This document shows positions 26,020 through 30,715 of a stretch of 30,715 nucleotides of DNA, one piece after another. The notes below the pieces were generated by a model. That model ran no database searches, was not told the DNA's origin, and saw nothing but the letters and a program-made list of their open reading frames with translations. This stretch comes from Anaerolineales bacterium. GTDB taxonomy: Bacteria > Chloroflexota > Anaerolineae > Promineifilales > Promineifilaceae. The DNA lies in contig JAGQGA010000005.1 of assembly GCA_020432595.1 (NCBI GenBank), positions 1 to 30,715 of the forward strand, read 5' to 3'. How positions within the stretch are numbered: the first letter of the stretch is position 1; each line of letters begins with the position of its first letter. Position numbers and translations under genes: made by a program.

Positions 26020-26042
26020 ACGGCCGTTAAGAAACGGCCGTT
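26020..26042 (-). terminator. Hairpin made from two adjacent palindrome copies after the 112-aa gene
   Basis: An exact AACGGCCGTT (26033-26042) and a 9/10 copy (26019-26028) are separated by four bases, allowing a 9-bp stem with TCTT loop 12 bp behind the stop codon. No T-run follows. It could cap or terminate the 112-aa transcript, or simply be two family copies side by side. Confidence 0.4.
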
Positions 26043-26054
26043 TCGCCTGTTCGG

Positions 26055-26393
26055 TTAGATTTGCAGCGTAAGCTGCTGCCAGCGCGGAGCAATGCGCTTG
26101 AAGTGGAGCGGGAGCGGAACGATGTAAAGCTCTTTGGGGGTGTAGTCATAAACGGCCGTTAGGGAATTTGGCGGGTCGGTGGGCCATAGCTCGATGACGG
26201 GGTAGTGATAGACGACTAAGGTGCCAGATGTGGGGATGCGGTGGCGCAGTTCGCGGAGGGTTTGGGCGACGGCGGCATCGGCGGTTTTGGCGAAGGGTGT
26301 AAAGATGCGGTCTGTGAAACGGCCGTTTGTGCTGCTGATTTCGACGTGCCAGTGAGAGTAGGCATTGAGCCAGTTGCGAGTGTAGGTAATCAT
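26055..26393 (-). CDS. Unknown 112-aa protein
   Basis: No recognised family. The ATG at 26393 (MITYTRNWLNAYSHWHVEIS) is chosen because the upstream extension of the frame (from 26558) is Pro/Ala-rich and unlike real protein; the ribosome site is weak. The product is probably a compact alpha/beta protein. Two palindrome copies lie inside it in different frames, producing TNGRF and SLTAVY. Confidence 0.65.
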   Translation of the reverse strand: MITYTRNWLNAYSHWHVEISSTNGRFTDRIFTPFAKTADAAVAQTLRELRHRIPTSGTLVVYHYPVIELWPTDPPNSLTAVYDYTPKELYIVPLPLHFKRIAPRWQQLTLQI

Positions 26394-26775
26394 GGTGGTA
26401 AGCCTGTCCGCCCGGTGCCGTTCCTCGGCACGGGGCAAAGCGGGGATGGTGGGAGAACGGGGAGCGGTGGCTGAGCGGTAGGGCAGCAAGAACGGGAAGG
26501 CAGTGACCGAAGGCATTGCCGAGGTGACTGCCACTGCTGGCAATGGAGTAAGAGGCAAGCCCGACCTTGCACAAAAAGGTCGGGCTAAGAAACATTACCG
26601 AAGTTGTCCAGTGTGTAGTAATGTTTCAATAAGTTACTGCTGTTAAGCAGTGGCGCGGCGATGGCTGAAGCGGTGGGGAGAACAGGAGTACGCGGTGGGT
26701 TGTAGCGGAGGGCAGGCCGCCGTCCTCGGCGCGGCAACCGCAATAAGGATGCAGGAGTTGGCTCCCCCCCACCCT
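26394..26775. other. Gene-free spacer rich in hairpins
   Basis: About 380 bp. It holds the hairpin GTGCCG-ttcct-CGGCAC (26415-26431, extended by CCC/GGG), the 11-bp hairpin at 26558-26586, the inverted repeat GAAACATTAC/GTAATGTTTC (26589-26598 and 26618-26627) and CTGCT/AGCAG (26637-26650). Frames here lack ribosome sites and coding character. Confidence 0.5.
26558..26650 (-). repeat. Structured 3'-flank element, copy A
   Basis: Minus-strand order: CTGCTTAACAGCAG, a spacer with CACTGGA, ATGTTTC.TTA, then an 11-bp hairpin (AGCCCGACCTT/AAGGTCGGGCT, 7-nt loop). Copy B at 27894-27981 has the same order and similar words with a different stem, so the fold is kept and the stem sequence is not. Confidence 0.6.
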
Positions 26776-27117
26776 TTATTCCCCCAACACCCACAACACC
26801 GCCGAACGCACCACCGACGCATGACAGCACGAACTTTCATTACACCAGCACCCTAACACAACTTTCTCTCCCCCCTCCACCAACTTCACAATCTCTAAAA
26901 CTTTCAACCATACCTCACCCCGTTTGTTCATCTCCTGCCATAGCCACCGCCGGTATTTTGGTAACGTTGCACCCGGCTTATTTGCCACTGCACGGAACGG
27001 ATTGCCCAACACTGACCCCGTCCACCCCGCACATGCCCGCCCCACATAAACTAATCTCGCATCTCCTACCTTTGCCGTATTGGCTCTCATCCCTCGTACT
27101 GACGTTATCTCGATCAT
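26776..27117 (-). CDS. DUF4326 domain protein
   Basis: 113 aa from the ATG at 27117 (GGAGG ends five nt upstream; a tandem ATG sits at 27120). DUF4326 pattern: ARLVYVGRACAGW, SVLGNPF, a spacer, YRRWLWQ, a helix (VWLKVLEIVKLVE) and the Cys/His end LGCWCNESSCCHASVV, which could bind a metal. DUF4326 proteins are small, of unknown function, and frequent in phages and plasmids, which supports a mobile-element origin for this cluster. It stands alone between two hairpin-rich spacers. Confidence 0.85.
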   Translation of the reverse strand: MIEITSVRGMRANTAKVGDARLVYVGRACAGWTGSVLGNPFRAVANKPGATLPKYRRWLWQEMNKRGEVWLKVLEIVKLVEGGEKVVLGCWCNESSCCHASVVRSAVLWVLGE

Positions 27118-27973
27118 CATTACCTCCATCATCATTCTCTTTCTTCTTCTCCCCCCCACATACCACGGGGCATCGGCTAAGCCAATCTAGTCAAGCCCGG
27201 CGCAATGTGCTGACATACTATGGTGTTGCCTGGACGCGGAGGCGCGCCGGTTCCTCCGCGTGCGCCGCACTTTGCAGTCTATTACCTTTTCAGTCTGCGC
27301 CGCCAAATTCGGATCTTCAGTTCCTCCGAATTTGGTTTAGGCTTGACTTGATTGGTGTGCCGATACAATTGCAGGACGTGGGGGGGGGTACCCTACGGAG
27401 CATGGCTGCAGTTCTCTGCCGGTTCCTCCGGCCCTAATAACGCGGTGGGTATGCGGGAAGTGTTCCTTGTCGTGGTTGTCTATGGCGTTGGCTTGTCGAG
27501 ATTGGCCGTCACGTGGGTTGATTGCGCCTTTAGGCGAACATGCTTAGTTTGCAAACCATAGGGCGGCGCGTCGGCACGGCCGGGCAAGTTCCCCGGCCGT
27601 CGCCCCGCCGCCCGTCGTATGGTGAACAGGAGGAGATAGCAGAAGGAGCAGAAACGGCCGTTAGTGGCGTAGCGGATGCGACGGCGGTGCTAGGGTGTCG
27701 GCTGAAAGCGTTTCTTGTGGCTTTGCACAAGTTCAGCTTCAGCCGCGCCCGGCCCCATCCACGGCGTTGGGGATTCCGCAAAAAAAAGCCCGCAACGACC
27801 AGAAACGGCCGTTGCGGTCTGGCATCTACGGCGATGAACCTGGCTGCGAGGCTGGTAGATGCAACGATGAACGGAGTGGGATGGCGAAGGGAAACTCGGC
27901 TCTTGTGTTGCTCAAGAGCCGAGTAACGAAACATCAGCTATCCAGTTTGTGACGATTCACCAAGCCACTGCTG
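27118..27973. other. Gene-free 850-bp region with a series of GC-rich hairpins
   Basis: Between DUF4326 and the 810-aa gene. Hairpins with a shared TTCC loop word: 27234-27261 (ACGCGGAGG/CCTCCGCGT), 27303-27335 (CCAAATTCGGA/TCCGAATTTGG, perfect 11 bp), 27418-27432 (GCCGG-ttcct-CCGGC) and 27576-27600 (ACGGCCGGG/CCCGGCCGT). A G9 run lies near 27381 and AACGGCCGTT copies at 27653 and 27804. Frames on both strands read as low-quality Arg/Ala-rich sequence. Candidate structured RNA, origin or recombination region. Confidence 0.5.
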
Positions 27974-27981
27974 TTAAGCAG
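27894..27981 (-). repeat. Structured 3'-flank element, copy B, after the 810-aa gene
   Basis: The stop codon TAA of the 810-aa gene sits in the centre of CTGCTTAACAGCAG (27968-27981). About 40 nt later ATGTTTCGTTA leads into a perfect 12-bp hairpin ACTCGGCTCTTG/CAAGAGCCGAGT (7-nt loop) followed by TTTCCCTT. Likely transcript end of the 810-aa gene. Confidence 0.6.
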
Positions 27982-30406
27982 CAGCCGCGATAATAAACAA
28001 GTTGCCGTCGTTGGCGATGGCAGATTGAATGCTCCAGCGGTGCGAAGCAGCGGCCACCAACTCCTGCCCACGCTGGACAAAACCAAAGAGATTGCCGTTG
28101 GCGGTGTAGGTGGTGATGCGTTCGCCATCTGTGACTTGGGTAGTGAGTACCTGACCTAAGAAACGGCCGTTCGCCAACTCTGACACCTTGGCCTTGGCCT
28201 TTTCGCGCAACGCCTGGGGAACGCTAGCCATAGAGGAAAAATGGTAGCCTTGGCATTTGAGCCAGTTGAACCAGATGCCGTTTATCTGAAGCGGCACCAC
28301 CGTAGGCACATTCTCCTCAACCCAAAGCAATGCCCCTACCCGCGTCCAGACCGGCTCCCCGATAACACCAATGGCTCTCAAAGCGGAGATGGTCTTTGGG
28401 GCAAGCCCCTGCTGCCAAGCAGCGGCATCGCTGCCGCCTCGGTGGATGGCATCGGCCAAAGAGCCAAGCAGAATCCAGCGGGCGTTGTCGTCGTTCCAAC
28501 CGGCTAAGTAAGCGGTGCAGTCGGTGGCAATGTCGGAAAACGGCCGTTTCTGAGCAATACCCTGCTGAAAGATGCGGCGCAACTGCTGGCCCTGGGCAGC
28601 CCACTTGTAGCCATGCTCAATCACCGCTGCCGGTGGCGCAGCCTCGGCCGAGAGCGCAGCGATTTCGGCTTCGTAGGTGGTGATGTGGTGGGAAACGGCC
28701 GTTTGCAGCACATCCAACCAATGATTGGTTGTGGGAATGAGCTGAGCCTTTTGCTTGTCAGTCAGGTTAGCCTCAATGCGCCGGAACAGGGAAGCGGGAA
28801 TAGGCTTGCCCTGCTCAACAACTCGGCCAGCAGCAAAACCCACCCACCCCAACACCGGCGACAAATCTCTCGTAGACTTTACCGCCCCATCAATAACATC
28901 CTCCAACCGCGCTGGAAGATGATGAGGCAGCTTGCCGTAAAGAGCCTTGGTAAGCATGAGCATGTTGCAGTAAGCGCCGAGAGCACCACGGTTGATACGG
29001 GCTTGTTCAATCGCTGGCTGCATGGCGGCGCAGAGGGGCAGAGGAGCAGAGGGGCAGGGGAGCAGGGGAGCGGGGGAGTAGGGGAGCGATGGGAAGCGTT
29101 CCAGCGTGCCATAGGCATGGCGCACCGTATCAATGCGCGGCGGCAAATCACGGCTATCCATGGTCGGGAAAGACGCATTGCCAAAGACAGTTTGCCACTG
29201 AATGACATGGCTCTTGGCTGTCGGCCGCAAGATGACATACTCCCCCACCTGATTAGGCGACCGCCAAAGCAAAACCTTCTCCACCCCATCGTAATCCCTG
29301 AAAGGAAACACCCAAACCGCATCATCCCCATCACAACCCCCCAACACATTCACCATGTAATCCTGCCAATCCTCCGTAGAAACCCAGGCCGTAGCCGATG
29401 CCGGATCCAACTCCACCTGCCCAGGCTCAACCCGCCGCTCCCCAATCTCAGCGGGAAAGAGGTAGTAATGCCCACCCGGTACAGGGAAACGAAGATTGTT
29501 CTGCCCCTGCTGGAGTCGGAGAAGATGCTGCCGCGCCATCGCCTTAATGGTGCCAGCAAACCACATCAACGAACCGCCACTCGCCAGATACTCACCCAGC
29601 CACCAACGCTGAATAGCCTCTAACTCCGCCTCAGTCTCAAAGCGGCCAAGACGAGCCAGAAGCTGGTCAATCTTGCCAGAGCGAATGCTGTCGAGAAACA
29701 ACGCACTCTCCATCTGCATCCAAGCCAACAAATGCTCCGGCTGGAAGAAAGGATACAAGTTCACCAGCGACTGCACATCGAGACGCATATCATCAGCACT
29801 ACGAACCGGCTGCAGCCCAACAAAGACACGACCCTCCAGCGTGATCTCGGTCTTGGTGCCGCCTGGCGGCAAAAGCATGTCAGAAGAAAGCCAATCCACC
29901 ACCAACGCATGACCCTTCTCCTGTCCCCCCTCATGCAAGAGAGTAAACTCCACCCGATTGGCAGCCTCAAGCTGCCGCCGCTGGCGGCAACTGTGACTGC
30001 CATTGAGCAAACGACTAACCAGCTGACGACTGATTAAGGCCGCTCCATCCCACACCCCCGCATCCATCTCCGACCCACCTTGGGCGAGAGCAATCTCATG
30101 AGGTTGGAAGAAAGCAAAGTAGCGATAAGGGCGCATGATGCGCGACAACCGCTTGCTGAGAACAGAGGCACCTCTCTCCATATGGAGCTGCAAACCAGCA
30201 CCCGCCAGAAATTCCTCTGTCGATTGACCCGTATGTAAATCCATCACCTTATCATCCTTCACCCACCGCAACGTCGGCGAACTCTCCGGCAGTTCTTCAG
30301 AAACCGAAAAGGAACGAATCTCCCACCCCCCCGACAAAAACGGATAAACCAGTCCCCCACGCGCCGCATCATGGCGCACGACCGACTTCACTGCTATAGT
30401 AGACAT
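27974..30406 (-). CDS. Large unknown 810-aa protein with possible double-psi-beta-barrel DGD motif
   Basis: Start ATG at 30406 (MSTIAVKSVVRHDAARGG) with GGAGG nine nt upstream. No family is securely recognised. Residues about 305-385 read VPGGHYYLFP, a strand-rich stretch, then NVLGGCDGDDAVWVFPF (C358-D359-G360-D361-D362) and VLLWRSPNQVGEYVILRP. The P-G...DGD...R-x-P-x-x-x-G pattern recalls the double-psi beta-barrel of two-barrel RNA polymerases (DxDGD), although the first Asp is Gly or Cys here. The N-terminal 300 residues and C-terminal 350 residues are helical; between them a Pro-rich linker (about 438-459) comes from a G-rich minisatellite, and three AACGGCCGTT copies lie inside. A polymerase or replication role is a hypothesis only; a degenerate structural barrel is equally possible. 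Confidence 0.85.
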   Translation of the reverse strand: MSTIAVKSVVRHDAARGGLVYPFLSGGWEIRSFSVSEELPESSPTLRWVKDDKVMDLHTGQSTEEFLAGAGLQLHMERGASVLSKRLSRIMRPYRYFAFFQPHEIALAQGGSEMDAGVWDGAALISRQLVSRLLNGSHSCRQRRQLEAANRVEFTLLHEGGQEKGHALVVDWLSSDMLLPPGGTKTEITLEGRVFVGLQPVRSADDMRLDVQSLVNLYPFFQPEHLLAWMQMESALFLDSIRSGKIDQLLARLGRFETEAELEAIQRWWLGEYLASGGSLMWFAGTIKAMARQHLLRLQQGQNNLRFPVPGGHYYLFPAEIGERRVEPGQVELDPASATAWVSTEDWQDYMVNVLGGCDGDDAVWVFPFRDYDGVEKVLLWRSPNQVGEYVILRPTAKSHVIQWQTVFGNASFPTMDSRDLPPRIDTVRHAYGTLERFPSLPYSPAPLLPCPSAPLPLCAAMQPAIEQARINRGALGAYCNMLMLTKALYGKLPHHLPARLEDVIDGAVKSTRDLSPVLGWVGFAAGRVVEQGKPIPASLFRRIEANLTDKQKAQLIPTTNHWLDVLQTAVSHHITTYEAEIAALSAEAAPPAAVIEHGYKWAAQGQQLRRIFQQGIAQKRPFSDIATDCTAYLAGWNDDNARWILLGSLADAIHRGGSDAAAWQQGLAPKTISALRAIGVIGEPVWTRVGALLWVEENVPTVVPLQINGIWFNWLKCQGYHFSSMASVPQALREKAKAKVSELANGRFLGQVLTTQVTDGERITTYTANGNLFGFVQRGQELVAAASHRWSIQSAIANDGNLFIIAAAA
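29031..29088. repeat. G-rich minisatellite in the 810-aa gene
   Basis: Tandem GGGGCAGAGGAGCAG/GGGGAGCAGGGG variants encoding SPAPLLPCPSAPLPLC on the minus strand. Same family as the array at 18968-19012. Confidence 0.75.
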
Positions 30407-30435
30407 TGTTACATACCTCCGTTGTATGTGACAAA

Positions 30436-30477
30436 GAAGCTGGTTGAGTTCGCACCTCAACCAGCTTCATTTTTTAT
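30436..30477 (+). terminator. Strong intrinsic terminator-like hairpin upstream of the 810-aa gene
   Basis: Perfect 13-bp stem GAAGCTGGTTGAG/CTCAACCAGCTTC, 7-nt loop, followed by ATTTTTTATC on the plus strand. On the minus strand it lies in the leader of the 810-aa gene, 30 bp before its start, followed only by TTTGTC. It could end plus-strand (antisense) transcription or structure the leader. Confidence 0.6.
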
Positions 30478-30529
30478 CAAGCACCAAATAAATATCAGCA
30501 TGATAATTCGCCGTTAGGCGATGGCATAG

Positions 30530-30715
30530 CTTCACCAAAAGTCCCCGCGCTTCACCAAAAGCCCCCACCCCCAACTGACTCCCACCCCCAACCAACTCCC
30601 CACCCCAACCAACCAAACGCCCCAGCTACCCCCCCCCCCGCACCCAACGACACCCCCCCCACCAGACACCCCCCCCCCCCCGCACCCAACCACCCCCCCG
30701 CGCAAACGCCCCCAG
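30530..30715. repeat. C-rich low-complexity tract at the right edge
   Basis: Poly-C runs of up to 13 bases interrupted by accaac words. cttcaccaaaag is duplicated (30531 and 30550) and a unit of poly-C plus cgcacccaac recurs. On the minus strand it is G-rich and quadruplex-prone. No gene is seen; an assembly or sequencing artefact at a contig end is possible. Confidence 0.7.

Larger units (their letters stand above)
25706..26054. other. Spacer with hairpins, no supported gene
   Basis: About 350 bp between the 112-aa and 49-aa genes. It contains the palindrome GGGCGTAT-tgc-ATACGCCC at 25799-25817, one exact AACGGCCGTT copy and one 9/10 copy near its right edge. No open frame with a credible start was found. 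Confidence 0.5.
5449..28703. repeat. Dispersed HIP1-like palindrome AACGGCCGTT, 22 exact copies
   Basis: Exact copies start at 5449, 5734, 6505, 6790, 7531, 7705, 13257, 17289, 18481, 18610, 18843, 18958, 19015, 25197, 26033, 26151, 26318, 27653, 27804, 28162, 28539 and 28694; 9/10 copies at 10290, 19683 and 26019. Many extend to GAAACGGCCGTTTG. Within genes it is read in every frame (QTAVS, NGRF, KRPF), so the constraint is on DNA. None lies in 13267-17288 (toxin-antitoxin island) or in the group II intron. Confidence 0.95.

Noticed and set aside
26643..26840. Minus-strand 65-codon frame ending in the stop-palindrome of element A
   Set aside because: It overlaps the end of the DUF4326 gene out of frame and has no ribosome site.
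27530..27934. Overlapping frames on both strands (134 and 128 codons)
   Set aside because: Arg/Ala-rich composition, no ribosome sites, and the region is full of hairpins and palindrome copies.
28613..29623. Plus-strand 336-codon open frame
   Set aside because: Antisense to the 810-aa gene, Arg/Pro-rich, without motifs or a ribosome site.

Overview
The window reads like accessory DNA from a Chloroflexota bacterium (Anaerolineae/Ardenticatenia/Caldilineae type). That guess rests on the style of the RHS core (YTPFPDYE, GFTGHKHNDDLGLVYMNARY, SADTIIPDP) and on general character, not on a marker gene. No rRNA, tRNA or CRISPR array was seen.

Left third (1-12828, minus strand): one uninterrupted reading frame of at least 4276 codons, running off the left edge. 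It encodes a giant secreted RHS/YD-repeat protein. About 2,460 residues of adhesion and display domains (FnIII, three DNRLRE domains, Ig/cadherin-like repeats, a seven-blade FG-GAP propeller, a parallel beta-helix, two PKD domains) sit inside what is normally a continuous RHS core. The variable C-terminal tip lies beyond the window.

Middle (13.4-16.9 kb): a small mobile or stability island. It holds a serine recombinase, a BrnT/BrnA-like toxin-antitoxin pair, a DUF2441-like reading frame with no usable start codon, a PIN toxin with a Phd/YefM antitoxin on the other strand, and a second BrnTA copy. In that second copy the toxin is destroyed by a 130-bp deletion plus a 1-bp deletion, and the antitoxin is intact.

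Right half (17.3-30.4 kb, all minus strand): a co-directional cluster resembling a plasmid, phage or integrative-element module. In transcription order it has an 810-aa protein with a possible double-psi-beta-barrel DGD motif, a DUF4326 protein, 112-aa, 49-aa and 198-aa unknowns, a 1393-aa adenine-methyltransferase/SNF2-type helicase fusion, and 69-, 124- and 93-aa unknowns. A 2453-bp group II intron with its own reverse transcriptase/maturase splits the helicase exactly inside the Walker A motif (GEMGTG|KT). The helicase ends in QLSLFG, a sliding-clamp-binding-like motif. Several spacers hold strong hairpins, including a group sharing a TTCC loop.

Across the window the 10-bp palindrome AACGGCCGTT occurs 22 times, against about 0.03 expected by chance. 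It lies in coding sequence in all three frames and in spacers, and is absent from the intron and the toxin-antitoxin island. It behaves like the cyanobacterial HIP1 repeat but has a different sequence.
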